This document shows positions 18,681 through 27,925 of a stretch of 64,000 nucleotides of DNA, in pieces. Made by a program: the position numbers and the translations under genes. Location of the stretch: the NCBI RefSeq assembly GCF_003610555.1, contig NZ_RAPQ01000009.1, positions 310,001-374,000 on the forward strand, written 5' to 3'. The notes beneath the pieces are model-generated. The model ran no database searches, was not told where the DNA came from, and saw nothing but the letters and a program-made list of their open reading frames with translations. Origin of the DNA: Marinifilum flexuosum. Lineage in GTDB: Bacteria > Bacteroidota > Bacteroidia > Bacteroidales > Marinifilaceae. The first letter of the stretch is position 1, and every line of letters begins with the position of its first letter.

Positions 18681-18704
18681 TTGTTTTGTCATAAATGTTA
18701 TATC

Positions 18705-20858
18705 TTAAAACTGATATGAGAATTTTGCCATAAATGCTCTACCTGGCATATTATATCCATCTTTCTCTGTATAGTTTTCATCTAGTAAATTTGAAATTGA
18801 AAATCCAACAGTATAGTTCTCGTTAAAAGAATAGCTGGCTGAATAATCAAACACATAAGAAACTGGGTGACGCAACAATTCATCATTAACTAAATCAGGA
18901 CGCACCTCTTTTTCATTATATACAATTGGTTCCTTCGTAATGTTTGGCCAATTGGAATAATCCGCAAGGTACATGTAGTTATTCTCATATCTGTGACCAA
19001 TATATCTTCCATTCAATCTTGTCGAAAATCCTTTTAAGTTATCGAATTCGATACCAAATGAAGCTGTGTTATCACGCACGTACCTCATCTCTCCTTCCAA
19101 CTGGTTGCCTTGGGCATCCTTATATTTTACTGTAGCATCAATCAAATGAGTATAGTTTACATACAATCGCAAGGAATAATCATAGTCTCTTAATGCACCA
19201 AAATCATAAGAAGCGCTTAATTCCAATCCATCCATATCAGAACTTAACGCATTTACATAGGTTCTGCTATAATCAGGTAAAGAACTTCTGATGATTTTAT
19301 CTTTGTGATGTGTATTAAAGTAGGTAAGGTCGAAATTGATTCCTTTTCTGTAATTATTATAAGCCAAACCAAAGTCTGTTGTATTCGATTTTTCAGGATT
19401 CAAATCTGGGTTTCCTACTGTTTTTGAAGTCCCTCTGGTATACTCCCCTGCTACTTGATATGCTTTAGGTGCCAAAAAAGCATCTCCCCAACTTGCATGA
19501 GCCGATAGGCCACCAATTAAATTATATTTTACACCAATATTTTTAGTAAACACTCGGTAATCCTCATTCTTCTTTTCATTTCCTAACAAATCATCAGCTT
19601 CCAATTTAAACTTGATGTGATCTCCTCTTGCTCCAAGCATCAAGTTCAACTTGTCATTTAATAATTTGAATTGCAATTGCGCATAAAGCCCTGTAGCGAT
19701 ATTCTTATAATCTGGTTGGTAAGGAGCTTCAACATTGCCGCTGGTATCGAAGTTGGCACTTTCGTATTTTTCGGTTTTATTATCCAAACCAAAGGCAAGG
19801 TTGTGTTTTCCTATTTGGTAGGAATCTGTCAATTGGAATCCATAGTTTTTGTAAACACTTTCAAAATCACCATAGCCATCAGATCCAACATCAATCGTTT
19901 TATTCTCCTCGTTTGAATAGAAAGGAGAAAACTTGATGCTATGATTTTTGATTTTACCCACTACATCAAAACCCGTTGTAAAACGTTCGATATCTTTAGA
20001 GTCCATTCCTTCGGTATGCCAGAAGTTACCTGGAGTTTCGACATCATCACCTCTGTAGTATCCTCCGTTCAGGTTAATCTTCCAACCTGCTGCTAGTTTT
20101 ATTCCCAATCGAGTATTCAAATTGTAGGTAGTGAATTTCGTATTCTCCATTCTTTCTCCATAAGTACTTTCGTCCAGAATCGATTTTGCATACTTCTCGT
20201 CATACAAGTTTCGATCACCAGTTTTGTAATCTTTCCCTTGATTATAGTAGGAGTATCCCAAATCAAAATCTACTGTTTCTGAAACAGAGCCACCTAATCC
20301 TACATTTATCTTTGAAGTATTAAAACTTCCATTTTCAACGGTAACCCTACCTCGTAAATCTCCTGTGCTATTTTTGGTTACAATATTCACAACCCCAGCC
20401 ATAGCTGCCGATCCATATTGGGCAGAAAAAGGACCTTTCAATATTTCTACTCGTTCTACATTCTGCAAGTTAATACTTGCAATATTTTCAGTACCAGCTG
20501 GTTTTCCATCCACTAAAATCACAGTATACTTTACACTTGGCGAAGGAGTAAAACCACGCATACTAACCGTTGCCTGCACACCTGGATATTGCAAAATATC
20601 AATCGATGCTGATCTTTTTAATAAACCTGCCACATCAACAGCTGGTGATGCTTCAATGATTCTTTGAGTAATCACTTCAATTTTTTGCGGTAAATCCTTA
20701 AGTTTTGCATTCACTCTGGAAGCATTAATTTCTACTTCCTCCAGGTTCAAATGCTTTACAACCTTTTTGTCATCAGTTGAATTTGGCACTTCATCAGCTT
20801 TTACAGTAGCGTTAAATAATGACAGCAATGCAAAAGCAGTTAAAAACGTTCTTTTCAT
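18705..20858 (-). CDS. TonB-dependent receptor under a cobalamin riboswitch
   Basis: 717 residues. Signal peptide (LTAFALLSLFNATVKA), then a TonB-box-like LEEVEINASRVNAKL, a plug with VSMRGFTPSPSVKYTVILVDG and GPFSAQYGSAAMAGVVNIV, and a barrel ending GRAFMAKFSYQF. Plug motifs resemble those of siderophore/vitamin receptors. The full-length riboswitch at 21034-21217 controls it, so a corrinoid or a precursor such as cobinamide is the likely ligand. It differs clearly from the 624-residue receptor downstream, so the locus has two non-identical receptors. Confidence 0.88.
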   Translation of the reverse strand: MKRTFLTAFALLSLFNATVKADEVPNSTDDKKVVKHLNLEEVEINASRVNAKLKDLPQKIEVITQRIIEASPAVDVAGLLKRSASIDILQYPGVQATVSMRGFTPSPSVKYTVILVDGKPAGTENIASINLQNVERVEILKGPFSAQYGSAAMAGVVNIVTKNSTGDLRGRVTVENGSFNTSKINVGLGGSVSETVDFDLGYSYYNQGKDYKTGDRNLYDEKYAKSILDESTYGERMENTKFTTYNLNTRLGIKLAAGWKINLNGGYYRGDDVETPGNFWHTEGMDSKDIERFTTGFDVVGKIKNHSIKFSPFYSNEENKTIDVGSDGYGDFESVYKNYGFQLTDSYQIGKHNLAFGLDNKTEKYESANFDTSGNVEAPYQPDYKNIATGLYAQLQFKLLNDKLNLMLGARGDHIKFKLEADDLLGNEKKNEDYRVFTKNIGVKYNLIGGLSAHASWGDAFLAPKAYQVAGEYTRGTSKTVGNPDLNPEKSNTTDFGLAYNNYRKGINFDLTYFNTHHKDKIIRSSLPDYSRTYVNALSSDMDGLELSASYDFGALRDYDYSLRLYVNYTHLIDATVKYKDAQGNQLEGEMRYVRDNTASFGIEFDNLKGFSTRLNGRYIGHRYENNYMYLADYSNWPNITKEPIVYNEKEVRPDLVNDELLRHPVSYVFDYSASYSFNENYTVGFSISNLLDENYTEKDGYNMPGRAFMAKFSYQF

Positions 20859-21033
20859 GTCTTTAAAGAATAAAATGAAAATAAGATTAACTAATGCAAT
20901 GCAGACAGGGAGCTTAAAAGAAATTTCACAACATACCGTAAAGGACCAGTTTTGGCAGAAAAATCCTTATTTAGTTATTGATTACTATTTCGTTCGCTTG
21001 CTCTTTTTCCCGAAAGCAATGACTTAAATGTTT

Positions 21034-21217
21034 GCAGTGGCAGGTCTTCTGACTTGTTCTACTTTTTGAGGCCTTCCCATCCCTATGTATCGGGACAGTG
21101 GCAAGGAGTATTTCAAAAAGCTATATAGAACTTACAGCTACGGGTATAGTTCCGGATTTTCACCGGATTCCCTTTTCATTTCTACTTCTGATAATAGAGA
21201 AGTAAAAAACCAAATGC
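21034..21217 (-). promoter_or_regulatory. Cobalamin riboswitch 2 (full length)
   Basis: On the minus strand the blocks AAAAGGGAATCCGGTG, GTAGCTGTAAG, GCCACTGTCCC, GGGATGGGAAGGCC and GTCAGAAGACCTGCCACTGC appear in the right order. The closing stem pairs GCATTTGG (21210-21217) with CCACTGC (21034-21040). TACATTTG on the minus strand (21222-21229) precedes it. It sits about 75 bases after the ABC ATPase gene and 176 before the receptor start. Confidence 0.94.
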
Positions 21218-21291
21218 AGCGCAAATGTATACAAATTTTCGCTACAACTTTCTTAAAAAGATCGTTTATTCAACATCTTTTTCAAGCTCAA

Positions 21292-22323
21292 TTAATTCGT
21301 GTGTAAAGTTTCTTTTAGGCAGGCAATTAACTCTTGAATACTGTTGCAGCAGGTAACGCTTCCATTCTGGTGGATTTCCCATTTCATGGTTTCTTCTATT
21401 AATTTCACGCAACAATCCCCCACTTGCTCACAGGTAACCTGGTATCCTTCACGAGACAAGGCACGCTGTGTCCAAAATCCCATTACATCATTACCCAAAA
21501 GTTGAATGGTCTGTTTTTTCTGGTAATTCATGATAAAATTACCGGTCTTTCTATCGAAATTGAAAGATTTATTCTGGAAAGTATCTTCAATGCTACCATT
21601 CAATACCAAATCTTCAGGAGCACCTACCTTTACGGGTTGATTTCTTGCCATCAACCAGATTAAATCGGCTGCTTGTAAAGCCAAATCCAACTCATGAGTA
21701 GACATCAAAATGGCTTTATTGGTTTCTCTTGCCAAACGATGTAAGAGACGCATAATTTCAACACGGTTCGGCAGATCGAGATGCGCTGTAGGTTCATCCA
21801 ACATGATTAACGGCGTATCTTGTGCCAAAGCCTTTGCTATCATTACTCGCTGACGTTCACCATCACTCAATTGATTGATGTAGTGATTCGCGTAATGCAG
21901 TAATCCAACCTGCTCGAGAGCCCATTTTATTTTTTCATTATCAGCATCAGATAATTTCCCCATCCAGGAGGTATACGGATGACGTCCCAAAGAAACTATG
22001 TGATATACGGTAAGATTACCAACATTAATCCTTTCCGTTAGAACGATACTTAAGAGCTGTGCAATTTCTTTAAAGTTTCTATCTCGAATTGGAATGCCCT
22101 CAACCAACGTACAACCATCTAATGGAGATTGTATACCGGCAATGGTTCTCATCAAAGTAGATTTACCTGCTCCATTAGGGCCAAGCAAACAAACCATTTC
22201 ACCTTTACGAATCGTTAGATTGATATCAGACAACAGACACAAAGTATCTTTCTTCGATTGCTTGTAACCTATAGCAAGATCTTTGGTAACCAATATATTT
22301 TGATGCTCTCTCTCCTCTTTCAT
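21292..22323 (-). CDS. btuD: ABC transporter ATPase for corrinoid import (BtuD/FecE type) with C-terminal extension
   Basis: 343 residues from the ATG at 22323; a TTG at 22341 would overlap the permease gene. Walker A is GPNGAGKST (48-56), the signature is LSDGERQRVMIAKAL, Walker B is PLIMLDEPTAHLDL, and the switch His lies in MSTHELDLAL. After the ~250-residue ATPase there are about 90 extra residues (FDRKTGNFIMNYQ to the end) with a Cys pair (GDCCVKLIEE) and no known domain that I recognise. It follows the permease gene by 7 bases and energises inner-membrane uptake. Confidence 0.9.
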   Translation of the reverse strand: MKEEREHQNILVTKDLAIGYKQSKKDTLCLLSDINLTIRKGEMVCLLGPNGAGKSTLMRTIAGIQSPLDGCTLVEGIPIRDRNFKEIAQLLSIVLTERINVGNLTVYHIVSLGRHPYTSWMGKLSDADNEKIKWALEQVGLLHYANHYINQLSDGERQRVMIAKALAQDTPLIMLDEPTAHLDLPNRVEIMRLLHRLARETNKAILMSTHELDLALQAADLIWLMARNQPVKVGAPEDLVLNGSIEDTFQNKSFNFDRKTGNFIMNYQKKQTIQLLGNDVMGFWTQRALSREGYQVTCEQVGDCCVKLIEETMKWEIHQNGSVTCCNSIQELIACLKETLHTN

Positions 22324-22330
22324 AGTTCCA

Positions 22331-23383
22331 TTATCCACCAAAGGATGCTTTTACATTTCTACTCCTCATAATTACCCATATCACTACTGGTCCTCCAAAT
22401 AATGCTGTTACAGAATTAATAGGCAATGTATTTTGATTCCCTGGCAATTGAGAAAATATATCACAAATTAACATGATTGCTGCACCAATGAGAACCACAG
22501 CTGGCATTAACACTTTATGACTTGCTGTTCTAAAAATAGATCGTGCAATATGCGGAACTGCAACGCCCACAAAAGCAATCGGTCCAGTAAATGCCGTTAA
22601 TGTTCCTGCGATTAAAGCCGTGCTAATGATTACAGCGATTCTGGTTTTATTTACCGATATTCCTACCCCTCGGGCATAGTTTTCTCCCAACAGCAGTGCA
22701 TCCATAGGTTTTATCAGGAAAAATGCCAAAACTAAACCTGTAAATACAATTGGCCCCATTACCTGCATCTCTGTCCATGTTACACCAGCCAAAGAACCAA
22801 ATGTCCAAACAATGAAACTCTGTATTTGTTCGGGTTCACTAAAGTATTGTAATATATTTACGATTGCCCCGGTAATACTACCAAACATGATTCCTATAAT
22901 CAATAAAGAGACACTATCGGATATACGAATTGAGGCTAACGCTACCAGCAAAAACACTAGCGACGCACCTGCAACGGCCGCCACCACCAAAGCCCAGTTT
23001 CCTAGCAAAGCAGAAACTGCTCCGAAAAAGGCTGGAACAATTGCCGAGGCCATTACCATTAAAGCAACACCTAAGCTAGCTCCCGAACTAATTCCCAAAA
23101 CAAAAGGTCCTGCTAAAGGATTTCTAAACAATGTTTGCATCATTAATCCTGTTACCGATAATCCAGCTCCAACCAAAATGGCTGTTAAAGCTTTGGGTAA
23201 TCTAAAATTAAGCACAATATAATTCCATGAAGTTTTCACCTCGCTGCCCGACAATATTGCAAACACCTTCTCAAAAGGAATATTTACCGATCCGAAAATC
23301 AGATCAAGCAGTAATAAAGCAATGATAATAAGGCCTAAACCTCCAAATAAAATAGAAACAATTTTACCTTTTTGAGAAATCAT
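22331..23383 (-). CDS. btuC: FecCD-family ABC permease for corrinoid import (BtuC type)
   Basis: A 350-residue polytopic membrane protein. Family landmarks are visible: FRLPKALTAILVGAGLSVTGLMMQTLFRNPLAGPFVLGIS near residue 60-100 and TGPIAFVGVAVPHIARSI, the loop that contacts the ATPase. About ten hydrophobic segments fit the BtuC fold. It lies between the binding-protein and ATPase genes of the riboswitch-led operon. Siderophore permeases share this family; the corrinoid assignment rests on riboswitch 3. Confidence 0.92.
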   Translation of the reverse strand: MISQKGKIVSILFGGLGLIIIALLLLDLIFGSVNIPFEKVFAILSGSEVKTSWNYIVLNFRLPKALTAILVGAGLSVTGLMMQTLFRNPLAGPFVLGISSGASLGVALMVMASAIVPAFFGAVSALLGNWALVVAAVAGASLVFLLVALASIRISDSVSLLIIGIMFGSITGAIVNILQYFSEPEQIQSFIVWTFGSLAGVTWTEMQVMGPIVFTGLVLAFFLIKPMDALLLGENYARGVGISVNKTRIAVIISTALIAGTLTAFTGPIAFVGVAVPHIARSIFRTASHKVLMPAVVLIGAAIMLICDIFSQLPGNQNTLPINSVTALFGGPVVIWVIMRSRNVKASFGG

Positions 23384-23390
23384 AGTTCTG

Positions 23391-24575
23391 TTAATTCAAT
23401 TTCTGATAAAAATGCAATTCATAATCCGGCAACAATTCCGGATGTAAAATTTTAATAATATCCTTAAATACCACATCAGGCTGCATTACTCCAGATTCAA
23501 ACCAATCATTGGCACCACTCTCTTTCATTCTTTTGGTGTAACAAAATACCTGCTTTGTTTTGTACGACTTAAACAAAGTATACCTATCATCCAGATTTTC
23601 CAGATCTTTTATGGTACGGCATTGCCCCGGACCAAACCAAATATCGGCATCATGTTGTTTGTCGAACACCGTTTCAAAACTTAAAGGCATACTTCCGCTG
23701 GTACTATCCGAAAACCAGCAATAATCTGCCTTTCCATCCCTAAGAAATTGAGCCAAGTATGATTGTCCTCCTGGCATGTACCAAGTGCCTTTAAAGTTAT
23801 ATCCTGAAAGAATTGTTGGCTTATTTTTAACGGTAGTTACAATTGATTTTAAATCATGGTATCTTTTTTCAACCTCATCGAAATGCTGCTCGGCCTCTGC
23901 TTCCTTATTAAAAAAGGCCGCAATAAACTTGGCCCATTCGGCACGAGCCAAAGGCGAAGATTCCATCCATTCTATATTATAGGCAACAGGTAATCCTGCT
24001 TGCATCAACTTGGTTTCTCTATCGGTAATCTTCATAAAACCAGCCACCATTACCAAATCCGGATCGATTTCAACAATCTTTTCAAAATTTAGTGTTTCAG
24101 AATGACCTACTGCCTGAATTTCACCAGACTTAGCTCTCTTGTCAATTTCCTCATCGTAAATTCTATTCGGCAAAGAAACAGCTACAATTTTATCCTCAAC
24201 GCCTAAAAATTTTAAAATTCCGATTTGAGTATTCGAAAGTGCAGCAATACTTTTAACGGGAACATCTACCAGCAAACCATCATCAGGAAGTTTTCCTTTA
24301 AATTGATCTCCTCTGTTTTTAAGGTAATACTTCTGAAAAACCTTGCCTTCATTCCAAGGGTCCCAAACAATTAACTCCTTTAAATTATTATCCAGAATGT
24401 TGATTTCGAATCCTTTTGCATACTTCAGTTTTGTGTGATGATAAAAAGCCTTATCAGCAACGCCAGGTTCCGATTTCTGTGAAGTCTGCTTTTTTTGCTC
24501 TCCTGATTGACATGCAACAAAACCTAAAACAGTCAGAAGCAACAAGTTTAGGCCGATCGTTTTTAATAAGTTCAT
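23391..24575 (-). CDS. btuF: Corrinoid-binding lipoprotein of the ABC importer (BtuF-like)
   Basis: 394 residues from the ATG at 24575; a GTG three codons upstream is the alternative. Lipoprotein signal LLTVLGFVACQSGEQ. The body is a class III periplasmic binding protein: VPVKSIAALSNTQIGILKFLGVEDKIVAVS, then FEKIVEIDPDLVMVAG, a long helix, and a C-terminal lobe. It is first in the btuFCD operon and about 100 bases after riboswitch 3. It delivers the substrate to BtuC. Its size is larger than that of proteobacterial BtuF, as is common in Bacteroidota. Confidence 0.86.
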   Translation of the reverse strand: MNLLKTIGLNLLLLTVLGFVACQSGEQKKQTSQKSEPGVADKAFYHHTKLKYAKGFEINILDNNLKELIVWDPWNEGKVFQKYYLKNRGDQFKGKLPDDGLLVDVPVKSIAALSNTQIGILKFLGVEDKIVAVSLPNRIYDEEIDKRAKSGEIQAVGHSETLNFEKIVEIDPDLVMVAGFMKITDRETKLMQAGLPVAYNIEWMESSPLARAEWAKFIAAFFNKEAEAEQHFDEVEKRYHDLKSIVTTVKNKPTILSGYNFKGTWYMPGGQSYLAQFLRDGKADYCWFSDSTSGSMPLSFETVFDKQHDADIWFGPGQCRTIKDLENLDDRYTLFKSYKTKQVFCYTKRMKESGANDWFESGVMQPDVVFKDIIKILHPELLPDYELHFYQKLN

Positions 24576-24580
24576 TTCTT

Positions 24581-24596
24581 CCACAAATTATTGTGG
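24581..24596 (-). promoter_or_regulatory. Hairpin next to the btuF ribosome-binding region
   Basis: CCACAA and TTGTGG form a perfect 6-bp inverted repeat with a 4-nt loop, ending 5 bases before the btuF ATG. The right arm on the minus strand includes the GG of GGAAGAA. It could serve as the expression platform of riboswitch 3 (inference). Confidence 0.45.
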
Positions 24597-24675
24597 GGAA
24601 GGATGATAAGAAAATACAATTCTCAAAATTATACTCTCGTTACTCAGTTCCCCGAAGTCACGAAATAGTTTCATT

Positions 24676-24785
24676 AATTAGGCAGGTATTCCGACTTAAC
24701 TATCTTAGGAGAGTATTACGGCTGCGGGGACAGCTTTGGATTTTCACCAAATTCCCTTTTCATTCTTGAAACAAGAAACCCAATT
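24676..24785 (-). promoter_or_regulatory. Compact cobalamin riboswitch 3 upstream of btuFCD
   Basis: 110 nt on the minus strand. The core blocks GAAAAGGGAATTTGGTGAAA, CTGTCCCCGCAGCCGTAA and GTCGGAATACCTGCC are present, and AATTGGG/CCTAATT closes the structure. The GCCACTG and GGGAAGG blocks seen in the two other riboswitches are missing, so about 75 nt of peripheral structure is absent. A box TAGCTTTG (minus strand, 24790-24797) lies immediately upstream. It fits the small-form cobalamin riboswitches. Confidence 0.85.
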
Positions 24786-25021
24786 GCTGCAAAGCTATGC
24801 AATATTTTGGAAATAAAAATACCTTACAGAACAATAGAATACTACTACAATTCACAAAAACTTTTAAGATAAAATGAGAATCGCCAACAGAAATGAAAGC
24901 TTTTCGTTATTTTATTATTGTGTAAAATTGTGGAATAAAAACTACTCAGCAGTGCTTGAATTGACTTTGGAATTTCACAACTTTTCTACTTTTTCACGAT
25001 TCAAACTTTTCAAGACTTTCA

Positions 25022-25060
25022 GAAAAAAAAAGAGATCAAACCAAGGTGGATCTAATCTCT
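25022..25060 (-). terminator. Terminator of the truncated haemoglobin gene
   Basis: On the minus strand AGAGAT...ATCTCT pairs (25031-25060, with internal G-T pairs), followed by a run of nine T (25022-25030). No other feature was found between it and riboswitch 3. Confidence 0.85.
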
Positions 25061-25085
25061 TACTTAAAATACAATCAGTATGGTG

Positions 25086-25445
25086 TCATACTGCCACAAT
25101 TTCTTTCTTCATGCTATAAAGAACAAAAAGAACTTCTTCTTTCTCTTTTTGCCCAACATTGTTCATTTCGAGCGCTTGCAATATGTCATCAATAACAGCA
25201 TTAAATTCCACATCGCTAATATTCATTCCTTTGTGAGTTGTTAACATATCCTTGCCCTCATAAACGTTAGGGCCTCCGGTTCCCATAATAAAAAAGTTAG
25301 CTGCTGCTTTTTTTAGTTCAGGGATGTTGCTCTTTGAATAACGCGGTGCAATAGCAGGATGTTTTAGATGTAAATCTAAGGCATCACTAGCTATTTTTGT
25401 AATTCCTTCACTACCTCCAAGTCTTTCGTAAAGTGATAACTCCAT
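25086..25445 (-). CDS. glbN: Group 1 truncated haemoglobin
   Basis: 119 residues, a 2-over-2 globin that binds haem and O2 or NO. It starts LYERLGGSEGITKIASD, as group 1 members do, has the GTGGPNVYEGKDM turn, and the proximal haem ligand is His71 in LTTHKGMNIS. It has no signal peptide. It stands alone with its own terminator, downstream of no riboswitch. A role in NO or oxygen handling is usual but not shown here. Confidence 0.9.
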   Translation of the reverse strand: MELSLYERLGGSEGITKIASDALDLHLKHPAIAPRYSKSNIPELKKAAANFFIMGTGGPNVYEGKDMLTTHKGMNISDVEFNAVIDDILQALEMNNVGQKEKEEVLFVLYSMKKEIVAV

Positions 25446-25709
25446 TTCTAAATCCTCCTAATTATAAAATAAACAAGAATTTACGGAGAATTAGCTGCAA
25501 TGTCAATTAATTAAACAAGCTAAACCCGCTGAATATCAATCACAACAACACATTTACAATCTAAATAACAATGAAAACATGCTACAGGTAAATCCTTTAT
25601 CAAAGCTTTTTCTTACTGTATTAATTAGCATAGAAGCAAACTACATCCAATCAAAAGGAACTTCGATTTGAACTATTTTATGGATAGCAGGACAAATTCA
25701 ATCCTTTAT

Positions 25710-26708
25710 TTATTTCAAATTGCTTCGCTGTACTTCCAATTTGCTTGTAAATTCATCCATATCTTTTGTAATGAACTCATGAACCACAATCTCTGGTTGA
25801 ACTTCTGCTATAATTTCGTTCACACGTTCGGTTCGAAAAGGCAAATGCTGATCGATTTGCAAAACATGATTACGGGCTGCTGAATATTTTTCACGATGGG
25901 TTAGTTGTTCCCAATCCTGAGGAAAACCATTTTGCAATTGCTTTAACTGATATTCTCCCGACAAACTGCAATTTAGATGCAGACTTTTAATTTTGTCTTG
26001 CACATCTTTCGATAATCTTGATATTCTATCCAAAACAAAATCGATGGCTTCATCCTCACAACGCAGCGCTGGATTGGTATTCATTAAATGTCCTGTATCC
26101 AACAAAACATTCCAATTGCTGAACTCTAACCTTCCTGCAAAATCATCTACCTCTGCTGGGAATAGTAGGTCTAAACCTGGCCACCACAAGTTTTCGATTG
26201 CCAATGTAACCGGAGGTTCGCCATCGGTGAATTTCTGAGCTGTACGATTTAACATCTCTGCCAAGTTAGCACTAACCTCGGTGTTCTTATAAGTAAAATC
26301 GCGAGAAAAGGCATGATCTAACTCAACATGAGCAGCATGTATTACTGCATGTGCTGGATTAAATAGACTTGCATGCTCCCACAACTTCTTTTGCGTTTGC
26401 ACCATTTCTGATGCATTCTTACCTCCACAACAAAATTGCAGGTAATCATTATTTACATCCGGGAAATAATATTTTGCAGCTTCTTCTCCTTTTCGCCAAA
26501 CATCCAACCATGTTACCCAAAAAGGCAAATGAATTGATTTTACCACTTCTTTGGGGATTTCATCAGACGGATGATCGTATCCTATTAATAATTCTACTCC
26601 ATCTAACTCCTGTGTATTGATATATTCTTTTAATCCCTCCCATTTGTTATCGAATCGATCCACATCAGAAGGATGAACTGAAAAGTCTATTAAGTTTTGG
26701 TAGCTCAT
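25710..26708 (-). CDS. Sugar-phosphate isomerase/AP-endonuclease-like TIM-barrel protein
   Basis: A 332-residue protein of the xylose-isomerase-like TIM-barrel superfamily. The metal-ligand pattern is visible: TLAIENLWWPG (Glu), NVLLDTGHLMN (Asp and His), IKSLHLNCSL (His) and EIVVHEFITK (Glu). LQFCCGGKNASEM and VIHAAHVELDHA are further conserved-looking parts. No signal peptide. Substrate unknown; neighbours give no clue, although it lies 1 kb from the cobalamin cluster on the same strand. Confidence 0.72.
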   Translation of the reverse strand: MSYQNLIDFSVHPSDVDRFDNKWEGLKEYINTQELDGVELLIGYDHPSDEIPKEVVKSIHLPFWVTWLDVWRKGEEAAKYYFPDVNNDYLQFCCGGKNASEMVQTQKKLWEHASLFNPAHAVIHAAHVELDHAFSRDFTYKNTEVSANLAEMLNRTAQKFTDGEPPVTLAIENLWWPGLDLLFPAEVDDFAGRLEFSNWNVLLDTGHLMNTNPALRCEDEAIDFVLDRISRLSKDVQDKIKSLHLNCSLSGEYQLKQLQNGFPQDWEQLTHREKYSAARNHVLQIDQHLPFRTERVNEIIAEVQPEIVVHEFITKDMDEFTSKLEVQRSNLK

Positions 26709-27196
26709 TGTCTAAAATTTTGCTCCAAAAATAGTTCAATACCAATCAGCAATCAAAAAGATTGATGAAATATATTAATCTGTGAGTACATATTGGCGCT
26801 AAATAAAATTTCTTCAAAAAGAATCGAGAATGAAATTTTAATGGTTTAAATGAGCATTTTTAAAGCTAGGTTTTCTATCAATTTTGATCACTTTTTTAGA
26901 AGCACAGTCCAAAAATGACGTTTTGCCCCTTTTTCGAAAATTCCGTAAACGTTATCATAAACATTCCAAATGGTCAAATCATGTTAATAATGACAAAATT
27001 CTTTATTAAATCTGTGTAACGCAAACAATTTCGGGAGTTTCCGAAACCGTTATAAGTTCATTTTTTTGTTATTTCTCTACTTTTCGAGAATTTTATTTAG
27101 ATCATTTCTATCAATAATCTATAGATTTACAATGTCAGCATGAGAGAAAAAACAATAGCTGATTTATTTAACTTTTAATTATAAATTTTAATTACA
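26709..27196. other. Gene-free spacer with one small palindrome
   Basis: 488 bases between divergent genes; no credible frame or RNA gene. TTTCGG / CCGAAA (27029-27046, 6-nt loop) is a perfect short inverted repeat about 150 bases before the gene at 27197. No T-run follows, so it may be an operator or leader hairpin. No convincing TAnnTTTG promoter was found. Confidence 0.5.
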
Positions 27197-27796
27197 ATGA
27201 GAACAAAAAATGTAAATTTAAAAGGAATCGTATTGGGAGCATTACTATTCTTAGGCGCAAGTTCAGCTTTTGCCACTGGTAACATCAAAATCAATCCATA
27301 TTTGGATACAGATTTATCTATCGTTTCTATCATTAACCCTTCTGAATCGGCACTAAAAATGAAGATTTACGATAGAGAAGGAAACCTATACTATTCTAAA
27401 AAAGTAAATAGTGCAACTACCGATCAGAAACTATTTGACTTTTCTTATTTGGAAGACGGTATTTACAAGATTGTACTAAGTGGTGCAGATGAGAATGTTG
27501 AAAAAGAATTCATTATTGAAGGTAATAAACTAAAAGTTACAGATACCAAAGAAGTTGCTGAGAAAACTTTATTCAGATCTCAAGACAACAACTTGTTTGT
27601 GAGCTACCTTTCTTTTGAAAATAATACTTTCAACCTTTCTATTACCGATGAATTAGGCAATGAAGTTTTCGAAGAGTCATATACTTCAGCTCCAACTTTT
27701 TCAAAGAAGTTTAATGTTACTGCATTACCTGAAGGAGAGTACAAAGTACGTTTAGTTTCGAATAACAAAGAATACAATTATGCCTTCAGAAAGTAA
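27197..27796 (+). CDS. Secreted protein with two Ig-like repeats
   Basis: 199 residues with a signal peptide (GIVLGALLFLGASSAFA). Two similar beta-rich units follow: KMKIYDREGNLYYSKKVN...LEDGIYKIVLSG (about 55-105) and NLSITDELGNEVFEESYT...LPEGEYKVRLVS (about 145-190). The pattern D-x-x-G-N-x-x-x-x...GxYKxxL resembles the T9SS C-terminal sorting-domain fold or DUF3244-like domains, but here the repeats make up the whole protein. Function unknown; it has a long leader and its own strong terminator. Confidence 0.72.
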   Translation: MRTKNVNLKGIVLGALLFLGASSAFATGNIKINPYLDTDLSIVSIINPSESALKMKIYDREGNLYYSKKVNSATTDQKLFDFSYLEDGIYKIVLSGADENVEKEFIIEGNKLKVTDTKEVAEKTLFRSQDNNLFVSYLSFENNTFNLSITDELGNEVFEESYTSAPTFSKKFNVTALPEGEYKVRLVSNNKEYNYAFRK

Positions 27797-27847
27797 TGAG
27801 CAATGTGGGTCGTGTGACCAGATGATTCCAATGAATCACAATTTTTT

Positions 27848-27893
27848 AATAAGTGTATCCCATTCATGTTAGAGATACACTTATTTTTTTATT
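27848..27893 (+). terminator. Terminator after the Ig-like repeat gene
   Basis: AATAAGTGTATC pairs perfectly with GATACACTTATT across a 14-nt loop, followed by TTTTTTATT. Confidence 0.88.
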
Positions 27894-27925
27894 CCCTAAA
27901 ATCTCAAAGCTCAATATCTATTGGC

